From Sedimentisphaerales bacterium (GTDB lineage Bacteria; Planctomycetota; Phycisphaerae; Sedimentisphaerales; Anaerohalosphaeraceae), in contig JAFGPC010000073.1 of assembly GCA_016926155.1 (NCBI GenBank), forward strand, positions 1 to 64,000: DNA of 64,000 nucleotides. Direction: 5' to 3'. The position numbers and the translations under genes were made by a program. A model generated the notes under the pieces. It saw nothing but the letters and a program-made list of their open reading frames with translations, had not been told where the DNA came from and ran no database searches. Positions 1 to 9,147 of the stretch are shown one piece after another (position 1 is the stretch's first letter; each line of letters begins with the position of its first letter).

Positions 1-2406
1 CCCGTCGGGGCCCGCGGCAGCGCGGTCGGGACAGTGGTGGGTTATTGCCTGGGCATCTGCGATGTGGATCCGATTAAGTATGACCTGCTGTTTGAGCGGT
101 TCATGGATCCGGAACGCAACGAAATGCCCGATATTGACATCGACATCTGTCAGGACGGCCGGGCGCGGGTTTTGGAGTACGTCCGGCAAAAATACGGGGA
201 AATCGCCCAGATCATCACGTTCGGGACAATGAAGGCCAAGGCCGTAATTCGCGATGTCTGCCGGGTGTTGGATGTGCCGTTGGCCGAAGCGGACCGGCTG
301 GCCAAGCTGGTGCCGAATGAGCTGAAAATGACCTTGGACAAAGCCTTGCAGATCGAGCCGGATCTGAAAAAGGCCTATGGGCAGGATGAGCGGACACACA
401 AGGTCATTGACATCGGCCGTAAGCTGGAAGGTCTGACGCGGCATGCCTCTGTACACGCCTGTGGTGTAGTGATCGCCGATGAACCGTTGACCAATTTTCT
501 GCCGTTATACAAGGCGCCGGGTTCAGAGGATCTGATCACACAGTTTGAAGGCCCGACAGTAGAGCGGGTGGGCCTGTTAAAGATGGATTTTCTGGGTTTA
601 AAGACCCTGAGCATTATTCAGCGGGCGGTCGATCTGATTAAAACCCTGCATGGACAGACGATCGATATCGAGCATATCGACATCACCGATCAGAAAGTTC
701 TTACCGAGATTTTCGGGGCGGGACGGACCAAAGGGGTGTTCCAGTTTGAATCCGGCGGCATGGCGGATCTTCTGATGAAGCTCAAACCCGACCGGATCGA
801 GGATCTGATTGCCGCCAATGCTCTGTATCGTCCCGGTCCGATGGCCCTGATCCCGGACTTTATCAAACGCAAACACGGCGCTCGTTGGGAGGTGCCGCAC
901 CCAATCATGCGCGAAGTCCTGGAAGAGACTTTCGGAATCATGGTCTACCAGGAGCAGGTCATGCGGATCTGCAACCGGCTGGGAAAGATTCCACTGCGGC
1001 AGGCCTATACCCTGATTAAAGCGATCGGCAAGAAGAAAGAGAAAATCATCAAGGCCGAAAAAGCCCGGTTCATTACCGGCAGCGTGGAGCAGGGGCTCAA
1101 GGAGCAGCAGGCCGAGGAGATTTTTGACCTGATTGAAAAATTCGCCGGCTATGGCTTTAACAAGAGCCACGCCACGCGGTATTCATATATTGCGTATCAA
1201 ACGGCCTGGCTGAAATGTTATTATCCGGTGGAGTTCATGGCGGCGCTGCTGACCTTCGAATCGGGCAGCACCGACAAGGTGGTCGAGTATATCGGCGAGT
1301 GCAAGGAAATGGGGATCGATGTGCTGCCGCCGGATATCAATGAGAGTTTTACCGATTTTACCGTGGTCTATAATCAGGAGCACGATCCCAACAAGGACTC
1401 CGGCTTGATCCGATTCGGTTTGGGGGCGGTCAAAGGGGTTGGGGGAAAGGCGGTTGAGGCGGTCGTGCATGCTCGAGAACAGATGGGGCGGTTTCACAGC
1501 CTGTATCACTTTTGTGAGCACGTGGATCTGCGGGTGGCCAATAAGCAGGTAATCGAGGCGTTGATCAAGGCCGGGGCGTTTGACCGAATGGGGGGCAGCC
1601 GCGCTCAGATGATGGCGGGTGTGGAAAAGGCCATGCAGATCGGGCAACGGATGCAGGCCGATGCGCAGAGCGGGCAGATGAATCTGTTTGGCGCCGGCGA
1701 CAGCGAACCATTGGAGAAGGATTTTGAGTCGTTGCCCAAGGTTCAGCCCTGGACCGAGATGCAGATGCTGACACATGAAAAAGAAGTATTGGGAATGTTC
1801 GTAACCAAGAATCCACTCAGCAAGCACGCGATGGAGCTGGATGCCTATGCCAATGTCAACACCAGCGAACTGTCGGGACGTGGATCGGAGATGGAAGTGA
1901 TTATCGGGGGGATGGTGACTAAAATACGCAACATCGTCACACGCAATGGACGAAATGCCGGGGCAAAAATGGCGGTGTTTGAGTTGCAGGATCTCCAGGG
2001 CAAATGTGAAGTGGTCTTGTTTCCGCGGATTCTGGACCAGTATGGCAACTTGCTGGAAGTGGACAGGATTCTCTTTGCCAAGGGCAAAGTGGATTGCAGT
2101 CGAGAAGTGCCGAATATTATTTGCGACGAGCTGATTGCCCTGGAAGAGGCCAGCGATAAATTAGCGGCCAGAGTATGGGTGCATTTTGAACATAAGGAGG
2201 TGACCGAAGACCTGATCCGGCGTGTTCGGTCCTTGTGTGAGAGCCATCGAGGCAAAAGTCCGCTCCATGTCAGCGTGACAACGCCCCGAGGATATCGGAT
2301 TCGAGCAGTTGCCGATGCACGTCTCAATGTCAAGCCGGATCCGGTTTTTTGCGAGAAACTCCGCGGAATCGTCGGACGAAGCCATGTGGAACTGGCCCGT
2401 CGGTAA
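1..2406 (+). CDS. dnaE: DNA polymerase III alpha subunit, C-terminal part (5' end outside the window)
   Basis: Replicative DNA polymerase III catalytic subunit of the C family. The frame is open from base 1 and reads GARGSAVG then YCLGICDVDP, so the gene begins upstream and the N-terminal PHP region is missing. Visible parts, counted from the GTG at 34, are the palm motif PDIDIDI with the two metal-binding Asp (about residues 35 and 37), the second palm motif MDFLGLKTL (about 184), the FGTMKAKAVIRDV and NKSHA segments, a helix-hairpin-helix region, and an OB fold (about 620-680, starting EVIIGGMVTKIR). The C-terminus is short and ends soon after the OB fold. A GTG at 34 could be mistaken for the start, but conserved polymerase sequence continues upstream of it. 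It heads the replication/translation gene block that follows. Confidence 0.97.
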   Translation, partial: PVGARGSAVGTVVGYCLGICDVDPIKYDLLFERFMDPERNEMPDIDIDICQDGRARVLEYVRQKYGEIAQIITFGTMKAKAVIRDVCRVLDVPLAEADRLAKLVPNELKMTLDKALQIEPDLKKAYGQDERTHKVIDIGRKLEGLTRHASVHACGVVIADEPLTNFLPLYKAPGSEDLITQFEGPTVERVGLLKMDFLGLKTLSIIQRAVDLIKTLHGQTIDIEHIDITDQKVLTEIFGAGRTKGVFQFESGGMADLLMKLKPDRIEDLIAANALYRPGPMALIPDFIKRKHGARWEVPHPIMREVLEETFGIMVYQEQVMRICNRLGKIPLRQAYTLIKAIGKKKEKIIKAEKARFITGSVEQGLKEQQAEEIFDLIEKFAGYGFNKSHATRYSYIAYQTAWLKCYYPVEFMAALLTFESGSTDKVVEYIGECKEMGIDVLPPDINESFTDFTVVYNQEHDPNKDSGLIRFGLGAVKGVGGKAVEAVVHAREQMGRFHSLYHFCEHVDLRVANKQVIEALIKAGAFDRMGGSRAQMMAGVEKAMQIGQRMQADAQSGQMNLFGAGDSEPLEKDFESLPKVQPWTEMQMLTHEKEVLGMFVTKNPLSKHAMELDAYANVNTSELSGRGSEMEVIIGGMVTKIRNIVTRNGRNAGAKMAVFELQDLQGKCEVVLFPRILDQYGNLLEVDRILFAKGKVDCSREVPNIICDELIALEEASDKLAARVWVHFEHKEVTEDLIRRVRSLCESHRGKSPLHVSVTTPRGYRIRAVADARLNVKPDPVFCEKLRGIVGRSHVELARR

Positions 2407-2504
2407 CAGTCAGGCATTTACAGGATTGCTACGATCCGTTATCATACCGGTTTGTCGCCCTGAAAGGGGTAATAATTTTATTCGCGTTTAAACAGGGAAT
2501 TCTG

Positions 2505-3272
2505 TTGCCCAGAGTAATCGAAATTGTTCGTTCCCGCTGGCCGGAAGTGTTGATGATTGTTGTGCTACAGGCGGGACTGCATGTGGTTTTACCCGATATA
2601 ATGAATCGACTCGAAGCGACTTCGGCGCCGTCGCGCGAGATCCTGCTGCTGGCAGCAGCCGTTGCCATGTTTGTCGTTTTGGAAATGGTAGCGCTGGGAT
2701 TCTTTGCCACGGCGGCACGAGAGGGAATCCAGCCTTCCGATCCGATTCAGCTGTTGAGTATCGGGCGGTATTTTTTCTGGCGTCTGATTCGTTTTGAGCT
2801 GCTGATGGCGATCGTCTCATTTCCTGTAGTAATTCTGTTTTTTTCTTCGATGAGTGTTCTATCAGGGATATCCGATCCCGAGAAAATGCCTTTATGGGTA
2901 CCTGGACTGACAACTACGGTGGTTATGGTGATTCTGGCAAAACCGTTACTTCTGATTCCCGCGGTGATGGTGGTCTGTGATCGCATGGTGATCGAATCCC
3001 TTCTCTACCTGCGGAAATATCGCGTATTGGACATGTGGAAGATATTACTGGTTTTTCTGATTTTACTCGGTGCACTTTTTATGGCGGATTCCTTGCTGGC
3101 AGTGTATGTAAAGAAAGGGATCGTACATTGGATTGGAACGATAGGCCTGGCGCTTCTGGCGACTATGGGAACCTTTATGATCTGGTTGTGGATGGTACTG
3201 TTCGTGGCGGCAAGGGAGCGGCCCGTAATTTCCGAACCATCAAGTGGCGATCCGGGGCATAACAACGAATGA
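2505..3272 (+). CDS. Six-helix integral membrane protein of unknown function
   Basis: I do not recognise the family. From the TTG at 2505 the product is about 255 residues with roughly six hydrophobic segments, beginning with the one around VLMIVVLQAGLHVVL and ending with one around MIWLWMVLFVA before a short hydrophilic tail. The reading frame stays open upstream to an ATG at 2349 inside dnaE, but those residues are Arg/Pro-rich and look like an out-of-frame reading of dnaE, so I prefer a later start. The ribosome-binding signal is weak (CAGGGAA before the TTG), so the start is uncertain. The 3' end overlaps the earliest possible tmk codons, suggesting cotranscription. It may be a general permease-like or DUF membrane protein; nothing in the sequence fixes a substrate. 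Confidence 0.6.
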   Translation: MPRVIEIVRSRWPEVLMIVVLQAGLHVVLPDIMNRLEATSAPSREILLLAAAVAMFVVLEMVALGFFATAAREGIQPSDPIQLLSIGRYFFWRLIRFELLMAIVSFPVVILFFSSMSVLSGISDPEKMPLWVPGLTTTVVMVILAKPLLLIPAVMVVCDRMVIESLLYLRKYRVLDMWKILLVFLILLGALFMADSLLAVYVKKGIVHWIGTIGLALLATMGTFMIWLWMVLFVAARERPVISEPSSGDPGHNNE

Positions 3273-3282
3273 GGTTCATCTT

Positions 3283-3906
3283 GTGAAAGACAGAGTGGCA
3301 GGAAAATTCATTGTTCTGGATGGTCCTGATGGATGCGGCAAGAGCACCCAGGCCCGCCTGTTGCGGGATTGGATTGGGCAGCAGGGAGTAGAGGTCTGTG
3401 CCTATAGGGATCCCGGCACGACTGTAGTAGGAGAGAAAATCCGTGAAATCCTGCTGGATCCAGTCCATGATCCGATGGCGGACAATGTCGAGGTTTTATT
3501 GTATATGGCGGCCCGAGCCCAATTGTGGAAGGAAAAGATCGGGCCGGATTTGGCGGCAGGACATTGTGTGGTTATGGATCGCTGGATTTCCAGCACATGT
3601 GCCTATCAAGGATATGCGGGTGGATTTGGAATTGAAAAAGTTATTCAACTGGGTACAGACTGTTTGGAACGCGTCTGGCCGGATGTTACGATTATTCTGG
3701 ATGTCGATCGGGATACCGCAATGACGCGAATGGATCGACAACTTGATCGTATGGAACAGAAAAGTAATGATTATCAAGAGAAAGTGCGACAGGGATTTAT
3801 GAAACTGACTGAGATGTTTCCCGAAAAGTTGGTTCTACTTGATGCGAATCAAAATGTTGAAAAAGTCCACAAACAGATAATTGAAACCGTCAGTGCAGGA
3901 AAATGA
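3283..3906 (+). CDS. tmk: Thymidylate kinase
   Basis: Phosphorylates dTMP to dTDP with ATP in the cytoplasm, for DNA precursor synthesis. The P-loop GPDGCGKST lies near the N-terminus. The DRW...AYQ segment (MDRWISSTCAYQG) corresponds to the family DR(Y/W)xxSxxAYQ substrate-binding motif, and the lid region around RMEQKSNDYQEKVRQGF matches the family pattern. Length is 207 residues, normal for Tmk. I start at GTG 3283, preceded by GAGG at 3271-3274; the frame is open 13 codons further upstream, but those residues precede the usual N-terminus (GKFIVLDGPDG). The gene sits between a membrane protein and a small two-helix protein, followed by holB. The tmk-holB pairing is common in bacteria. Confidence 0.93.
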   Translation: MKDRVAGKFIVLDGPDGCGKSTQARLLRDWIGQQGVEVCAYRDPGTTVVGEKIREILLDPVHDPMADNVEVLLYMAARAQLWKEKIGPDLAAGHCVVMDRWISSTCAYQGYAGGFGIEKVIQLGTDCLERVWPDVTIILDVDRDTAMTRMDRQLDRMEQKSNDYQEKVRQGFMKLTEMFPEKLVLLDANQNVEKVHKQIIETVSAGK

Positions 3907-3909
3907 AGA

Positions 3910-4095
3910 ATGGTCAAATGGGGGCCAAAACATGAGATGACTGGTTGGCTGATATGGTTTTTTATCCCATTAACCGCTGTAATACTTTCTTTATTTCTTC
4001 CGATAGGAAAGAATCACCCTGTTTTAACCTGTATAACAGTGGGTATATTTGTTTCAGTATCTTTATGGTATTTGATTAAACGGATTCAAAAATAG
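3910..4095 (+). CDS. Small two-helix membrane protein, function unknown
   Basis: A 61-residue product whose start lies 3 bases after the tmk stop, with AGGA about 8 bases upstream of the ATG inside the end of tmk. Two hydrophobic stretches, about residues 12-31 (WLIWFFIPLTAVILSLFL) and 38-56 (VLTCITVGIFVSVSLWYLI), are separated by a short polar turn containing Gly-Lys-Asn-His-Pro, and the protein ends in basic residues (KRIQK). The positive ends suggest a helical hairpin with both termini in the cytoplasm. No family is recognised. Position and spacing suggest it is translated with tmk. It could be a chance reading frame, but the tight spacing and clean two-helix pattern argue for a real gene. 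Confidence 0.6.
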   Translation: MVKWGPKHEMTGWLIWFFIPLTAVILSLFLPIGKNHPVLTCITVGIFVSVSLWYLIKRIQK

Positions 4096-4152
4096 CTAAC
4101 GGAATTGGTTTTTTTGACTTTGTATTCCGTGAAAAAAAATGACAGGCCTTAA

Positions 4153-5280
4153 ATGCAGTTGCAGGAAATCTTTTGTCAGGATGAAGTGCTTAAAAGATTG
4201 CAGCAGGCTTATGCAGCAGGCAAAATGGCGCATGCCTATATCTTTGCAGGTCCGGATGGAGTGGGGAGGCGCACGATAGCCCGAGCTTGGGCACAAATGC
4301 TGTTGTGTCAAAATCGACAGCAGAAAAAAATAGGGGGCTATCCCCTATTTGTAGATAACTGCGGGCAGTGCGAATCATGTAGAGTATTCGATAGTGGCGG
4401 ACATCCGGATTTTCAAGAAATCTACAAGGAATTGCGGCCCTATACAGTCGCTGACAAGGGCAAAGAAGCCAAACAAGACCTGCCGATTTCCGTGATTCGG
4501 GAGTTTCTTATCGACAAAGTCGCCTCCCGTCCGACTATGGGAGAATTTGTGGTCTTCATTGTTCACGAAGCCGAACGGCTCAATGCCTCTTCACAGAATG
4601 CACTGCTCAAGGTCCTGGAAGAGCCCCCGCGGCATTGTATAATTATCCTGTTGTGTACCCGGCCGGAAATGCTGCTTCCCACGACCCTGTCCCGCTGTCA
4701 GTTGCTTCGTTTCGGGCCGATCGAGGAGGATATCATTGTCAAACGGCTTGTCGAACAGGGAGTTGATAAGGTCGAGGCAGTCTTCTGGGCCCGATTCTGT
4801 GAAGGCAGCCTGGGGCAAGCGATACACTGGATCGGTCTGAAATTAAAGGAAGGCTCCTGTTATTCCCTTAAAACCGAACTGATCCGACGCCTGGCCCAGT
4901 TCCAGCTTGCCGATACCGTCGATCTGGCCGAATGGATGGTTTCTCAGACCAAAGACCTCGGGCAGGCCTTCAATGCCGTCAATGAACAGGTCAGTAAGAC
5001 CGAGAGCAACCGCCGGGCACTAAAAGGTGTTTTACGCATGACTTTGTATGCCTTCAAAGATACCATGCGACTCTCGGCGGGCATGGACGAAGGATTAATC
5101 AACGCCGATCAAAAAGAACTGATCTGCCGTATCGCAGACAGGAATTGCCCGGAAACTCTGGCCGAATGGATCGCCACGGCCGACAAAAGCATGCAATGGG
5201 TCGATGACAGCGTCAACGAAAAGCTCATTTTTGAGGATTTCTTGTTACATTGTGCCGGTTGTGGTATAGTACGACTATAG
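4153..5280 (+). CDS. holB: DNA polymerase III delta-prime subunit (clamp loader)
   Basis: AAA+ clamp-loader subunit that, with DnaX and HolA, loads the beta clamp. The 375-residue product has a P-loop-like GPDGVGRRT (about 33-41) in which the usual Lys is Arg, suggesting weak or no ATP hydrolysis as in many delta-prime proteins. A four-Cys zinc module (C52, C70, C73, C76; CGQCESC) is typical of clamp-loader subunits. VHEAERLNASSQNALLK and LEEPP then correspond to Walker B and the following helix, and SRCQLLRF is the SRC motif. The C-terminal half is helical, as expected for the collar domain. It lies between tmk and the PSP1-family gene, the same neighbourhood as in Bacillus. Confidence 0.92.
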   Translation: MQLQEIFCQDEVLKRLQQAYAAGKMAHAYIFAGPDGVGRRTIARAWAQMLLCQNRQQKKIGGYPLFVDNCGQCESCRVFDSGGHPDFQEIYKELRPYTVADKGKEAKQDLPISVIREFLIDKVASRPTMGEFVVFIVHEAERLNASSQNALLKVLEEPPRHCIIILLCTRPEMLLPTTLSRCQLLRFGPIEEDIIVKRLVEQGVDKVEAVFWARFCEGSLGQAIHWIGLKLKEGSCYSLKTELIRRLAQFQLADTVDLAEWMVSQTKDLGQAFNAVNEQVSKTESNRRALKGVLRMTLYAFKDTMRLSAGMDEGLINADQKELICRIADRNCPETLAEWIATADKSMQWVDDSVNEKLIFEDFLLHCAGCGIVRL

Positions 5281-5344
5281 TAGCTAACCGATACAGATCA
5301 TCCTCCCTGCGATGATGATACACAAGATATGAAGATGAGACAAA

Positions 5345-6646
5345 ATGACACAGGGCGAGGCGCCAAAGCCCAAACAAAAAAATAAAAAATTAATGCTGGT
5401 TCGGTTTGGCAAAATGGGCCTGCTGGGCTGGTTTGAGCATAATGAATCGACGATTCCGAGAATCAGAAGCCGGGTCATTATCAAGACTCAGCGCGGGCTG
5501 GAAATAGGGGATATTGTCGGCGAATTCAATTATCGGGGGGGGCAGTTTCGTTCCACTGTTGAGCAGGTCGAGGAATATTATCCCAATCGCGGTAAGGATT
5601 TCCCACTGACGGAGGGGGGCACGTTTGTCCGATTTGCGACCGATGAGGATCTGAATGAGGAAAAGCACCTGGAAGCATCGGCTCAGGAAGAAGCCCTGAC
5701 CTGTCAGAAATTCATCCGCGAAATGGACCTGCCGATGAAGGTTATTGATGCCGAGCATTTGTTCGGCGGCGAGCGGATTGTGATCTATTTCAGCAGCAAT
5801 GGTCGAGTGGACTTTCGAGAACTGGTCCGGCGACTGGCTCGTGAGTACCAGACGCGGATTGAGCTTCGTCAGATCGGCTCCCGCGATGAAGCCCGACTGA
5901 TCAGTGACTTTGAAAGCTGTGGACAGGAATGCTGTTGCCGACGATTTCTTAAGGTACTCGAACCGGTCAATATGCGAATGGCCAAACTGCAGAAGGCCAC
6001 ACTCGATCCGTCCAAAATATCCGGGCACTGCGGTCGCCTTAAATGCTGTCTGCGTTATGAAGATGAGACCTATAAAGATTTGCGGAACCGGCTGCCGAAA
6101 AAGAATTCATGGGTGCGCACTCCTTCCGGGGACGGGCGGGTTGTGGATACCCAGGTCCTGACCCAGCTTGTGATGGTTCAATTAGGAGATTCCACTCATG
6201 AGGCGTTTCCACTTGAGCAGATCGAGCGGATTGATGGACCTCCACGAGGGGAAAGTCTTTCAGAGGAAAATGCTTCTTCTGAGGCCAGAGTACCGAAAAA
6301 ATCCTGGCCCAAGAAATCCGAACCGGAGGCGCAACGCTTTTTCGATCTGGATGAGTTTGATGAGGAAGAGGAAAATAATGGAATCGACAAGCTGACGTAT
6401 CTATCCGAATCCTCATCGACCGATAACGACTTTGATATGGATGTCGAAGAATCGGAAGAAAATCTTTACCAATCCGAAACGCAACAAGAGTCTACACCTC
6501 AACAGAATGGATCGAAGGAATCGGAATCTCAAAATAATCGACGACGAGGAAAGCGTGGGAAAAGACGTGGTGGTCGACGAAAAAGACCGGGCCGGGGAGA
6601 CAACCGATCCGGGGGACAGACCGGCGGTCCTTCGAACACAAACTGA
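5345..6646 (+). CDS. PSP1/RicT-family protein with acidic and Arg/Gly-rich tail
   Basis: Related to the PSP1 C-terminal family that includes Bacillus RicT (YaaT), a member of the RicAFT complex that binds Fe-S clusters and influences RNase Y-dependent RNA processing. Residues from about 15 to 260 carry the family core: VRFGKMGLLGWF near the start, a central VIYFSSNGRVDFRELVR, then the Cys cluster CGQECCCRRFL ... KISGHCGRLKCCLRYE. Beyond residue 300 the protein departs from RicT, with an acidic low-complexity stretch (EEEENN, then Asp/Glu/Ser-rich) and a strongly basic end (KRGKRRGGRRKRPGRG) that resembles RNA-binding RG tails. Total length is 433 residues against roughly 275 for Bacillus RicT. 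It sits between holB and metG, 13 bases before metG. The family is secure; function in this organism is inferred. Confidence 0.85.
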   Translation: MTQGEAPKPKQKNKKLMLVRFGKMGLLGWFEHNESTIPRIRSRVIIKTQRGLEIGDIVGEFNYRGGQFRSTVEQVEEYYPNRGKDFPLTEGGTFVRFATDEDLNEEKHLEASAQEEALTCQKFIREMDLPMKVIDAEHLFGGERIVIYFSSNGRVDFRELVRRLAREYQTRIELRQIGSRDEARLISDFESCGQECCCRRFLKVLEPVNMRMAKLQKATLDPSKISGHCGRLKCCLRYEDETYKDLRNRLPKKNSWVRTPSGDGRVVDTQVLTQLVMVQLGDSTHEAFPLEQIERIDGPPRGESLSEENASSEARVPKKSWPKKSEPEAQRFFDLDEFDEEEENNGIDKLTYLSESSSTDNDFDMDVEESEENLYQSETQQESTPQQNGSKESESQNNRRRGKRGKRRGGRRKRPGRGDNRSGGQTGGPSNTN

Positions 6647-6659
6647 ATGAGGAGAACCG

Positions 6660-8663
6660 ATGACACGAAAGATCGTTGTAACCTCTGCATTACCCTATGC
6701 CAACGGACCGATTCATATCGGTCATCTTGTGGAATATCTCCAGACCGATATCTGGGTTCGATTCCAGAAATTATGCGGGAATACCTGCTATTATTTTTGT
6801 GCCGACGACACACACGGCACGCCTGTAATGATTCGGGCTCGCAGTGAAGAGATTGAGCCGGAACAACTCATCGCCCGTATGCAGCAGGAACACCTTCGCG
6901 ATTTTACCGGTTTTAAAATTGCGTTTGATAATTACTATTCGACCCATTCCGAAGAAAACCGTCGGTTCAGCGAGATGATCTATCAGAAGGCGGTGGAGAA
7001 AGGCGCCATCCATACGGCGGATGTGGAGCAGGCATTTTGCGAGCATTGTAAGATGTGGTTGCCGGACCGGTATATCAAAGGCACATGTCCCCGATGCAAA
7101 TCGGAGGATCAATATGGCGATTCCTGTGATTGCTGCGGAGCCCACTATCGTCCGACTGAACTGGTGGATCCCTATTGTTCGGTATGTAAAAGTCCTCCGA
7201 TTCGAAAAAACAGCAAGCATTACTTTTTCAGACTGGCCGACTTTGAGCCGCAATTGAAAGAGATGGTCCATCACGGTTATGTACAGGAGTCGGTTCGCAA
7301 CAAACTGGAAGAATGGTTTCAGGCCGGGCTGCGGGACTGGGACATCTCGCGGGACGGTCCCTATTTCGGTTTTAAGATTCCCGGTGAACAGGATAAGTAT
7401 TTTTACGTCTGGCTCGACGCTCCGATCGGCTATATGGCTTCGTGCCAGAACTATTGTCAACAGCATGGCCTGGATTTCGATCAGGTCTGGGATAATGATG
7501 AATATGAACTGTATCACTTCATCGGCAAAGACATCATGTATTTCCATGCCCTGTTTTGGCCGGCATTGTTACTTTGTGCGGGTATAAAAACGGCTAATAA
7601 GCTGTTTGTGCATGGTTTTTTGACGGTAAACGGCCAGAAGATGAGCAAGACCAAAGGCACTTTTATCACGGCCGAGACGTATTTACGGTATTTAAATCCG
7701 GAATACCTGAGGTATTACTATGCCTGTAAGCTCTCTGCGGGAGTGGATGATATCGATCTGAATTTTGACGATTTCCTACAACGGGTCAATTCCGATCTGG
7801 TGGGCAAGTTTGCCAATCTGGCCAGTCGATCGGGGCCGATGCTGACAAAAAAACTGCAGGGACGACTCGGTTCACTGGATCAGGAAGGGCGGGAGCTGAT
7901 CAACAAACTCCAGGCGGAAAAAGAGGCCGTCATCTCCGATTTTGAGGGATTGAACTACGCTTCGGCGATTCGAAGGATTGTCGCATTGGCGGACGAAGCC
8001 AATCGGTATGTGGACCAGAAACAACCATGGACAACGATCAAGGACGATCCGGAAACAACACGTACGACGCTGACGGCGGTCATCAATGCGGTTCGTATTT
8101 TGACCATCTATTTGAAACCGGTGGTGCCTGTCTTTGCGGAAAAAATCGAAGTTTTTTTGAACATCAAGCCGCTAACTGTGCCTGATGTGGATACAGTGTT
8201 GGAAGAGGTGGAAATCGGTACTTTTAAGCGGCTTGTTGAGCGAGTAGAAAAGGAAAAGGTGCAGGCAATGGTGGAAGAAAGCAAAGAAAATGCAGCGGCC
8301 CGACAGTCCAAAGTGGAACTGGATGAGCCGCTGGCGCTGGAATGTACGTATGATGATTTTATGAAAGTCGATCTGCGGATCGCCCGCGTCAGCAAAGCCG
8401 AACCCGTCGAGGGAGCCGACAAACTTCTGGCGTTGGAACTGGATCTGGGAGCACTCAAGAAAAACGTGTTTGCCGGTATCGCAAAAGCCTATAAGCCTGA
8501 AGAGCTTGTAGGGAAAATGGTGGTTTGCGTTGCTAATTTGCAGCCGCGCAAGATGCGGTTTGGCGTCTCAGAGGGAATGATTCTGGCCGCCGGGCCCGGG
8601 AACACGGAAATCTTTATGCTAAGTGTCGATCCGGGTGCTGAACCGGGACAGCGGGTGCGTTAA
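6660..8663 (+). CDS. metG: Methionyl-tRNA synthetase
   Basis: Charges tRNA-Met (initiator and elongator) with methionine. The 667-residue class I synthetase has HIGH at residues 19-22 (PIHIGHL), the zinc-binding insert with several CxxC pairs (CEHCKMW, GTCPRCK, CDCCGAH, YCSVC; about 120-180) and a KMSKT variant of KMSKS near residue 327. The C-terminal ~105 residues (from DDFMKVDLRIARVSKAEPV) form the EMAPII/Trbp111-type tRNA-binding domain, so this is the long dimeric form. A clear ribosome-binding site, GAGGAGA, precedes the ATG. It follows the PSP1-type gene closely and precedes the Minf_1886-type gene by about 37 bases, so cotranscription is likely. Confidence 0.97.
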   Translation: MTRKIVVTSALPYANGPIHIGHLVEYLQTDIWVRFQKLCGNTCYYFCADDTHGTPVMIRARSEEIEPEQLIARMQQEHLRDFTGFKIAFDNYYSTHSEENRRFSEMIYQKAVEKGAIHTADVEQAFCEHCKMWLPDRYIKGTCPRCKSEDQYGDSCDCCGAHYRPTELVDPYCSVCKSPPIRKNSKHYFFRLADFEPQLKEMVHHGYVQESVRNKLEEWFQAGLRDWDISRDGPYFGFKIPGEQDKYFYVWLDAPIGYMASCQNYCQQHGLDFDQVWDNDEYELYHFIGKDIMYFHALFWPALLLCAGIKTANKLFVHGFLTVNGQKMSKTKGTFITAETYLRYLNPEYLRYYYACKLSAGVDDIDLNFDDFLQRVNSDLVGKFANLASRSGPMLTKKLQGRLGSLDQEGRELINKLQAEKEAVISDFEGLNYASAIRRIVALADEANRYVDQKQPWTTIKDDPETTRTTLTAVINAVRILTIYLKPVVPVFAEKIEVFLNIKPLTVPDVDTVLEEVEIGTFKRLVERVEKEKVQAMVEESKENAAARQSKVELDEPLALECTYDDFMKVDLRIARVSKAEPVEGADKLLALELDLGALKKNVFAGIAKAYKPEELVGKMVVCVANLQPRKMRFGVSEGMILAAGPGNTEIFMLSVDPGAEPGQRVR

Positions 8664-8700
8664 GAGACCGGTTTCAAATCGTTGCTCGTGAGACAGATAT

Positions 8701-9099
8701 ATGACTGAACCCAAAAAGAGTATTGAGGAGATTGCCTGTGAAGATGGGCGCTATAATGTGCAGGCGCTTAAATTCGTCTATGAGGGACTCGGTGCAACCA
8801 TTCAGCGTATTCGAGAAGCCGAATCCCAAGAGGAAGAAGACGCAGGTCCCCGTCATATCAGTGGTGAGGAACTGGCCTATGGGCTGGCGAATCTGGCCAT
8901 GGAGCGATGGGGCCGACTGGCAAGGATGGTATGGCGACAATGGGGGGTGCATCGAACGCGTGATCTGGGAGAGATTGTTTATTTGATGATCCGGTACGGC
9001 TGGATGAGTGCACAGGAGGAAGACCGCATCGAAGATTTTGATGATGTGTTCGATTTCGAGGCTCTGTTTGAAAAACAGTTCGATTTTGAGTTGTCCTGA
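8701..9099 (+). CDS. Minf_1886-type conserved protein (Planctomycetes/Verrucomicrobia-specific)
   Basis: A 132-residue soluble protein with the conserved pattern of the Planctomycetes/Verrucomicrobia small-protein family known as Minf_1886: DGRYNVQALKFVYEGL near the start, RHISGEELAYGLANLAMERWG in the middle, then GVHRTRDLGEIVYLMI, ending in an acidic DFDDVFDFEALFEKQF segment. The function of the family is not known. No catalytic motif or membrane segment is visible, and the protein is probably alpha-helical and cytoplasmic. It ends the + strand information-processing block, 48 bases before the secreted glycosidase gene. Its presence is one of the better taxonomic markers in the window. I recognise the pattern from memory of the family and have not aligned it. 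Confidence 0.85.
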   Translation: MTEPKKSIEEIACEDGRYNVQALKFVYEGLGATIQRIREAESQEEEDAGPRHISGEELAYGLANLAMERWGRLARMVWRQWGVHRTRDLGEIVYLMIRYGWMSAQEEDRIEDFDDVFDFEALFEKQFDFELS

Positions 9100-9147
9100 C
9101 ACAGCGGACAAAATTTCGAATCCTGTTTAGTGGGAAGGGAGTGATTG

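Noticed and set aside
34-36. GTG as start of dnaE
   Set aside because: Conserved polymerase residues (GARGSAVG) precede it in the same frame, so the gene starts outside the window.
598-1170. Open frame on the - strand within dnaE
   Set aside because: Antisense of conserved polymerase sequence.
5290-5325. Terminator after holB (ATCATC/GATGAT dyad)
   Set aside because: Short stem and no T run; the PSP1 gene follows on the same strand and is likely cotranscribed.
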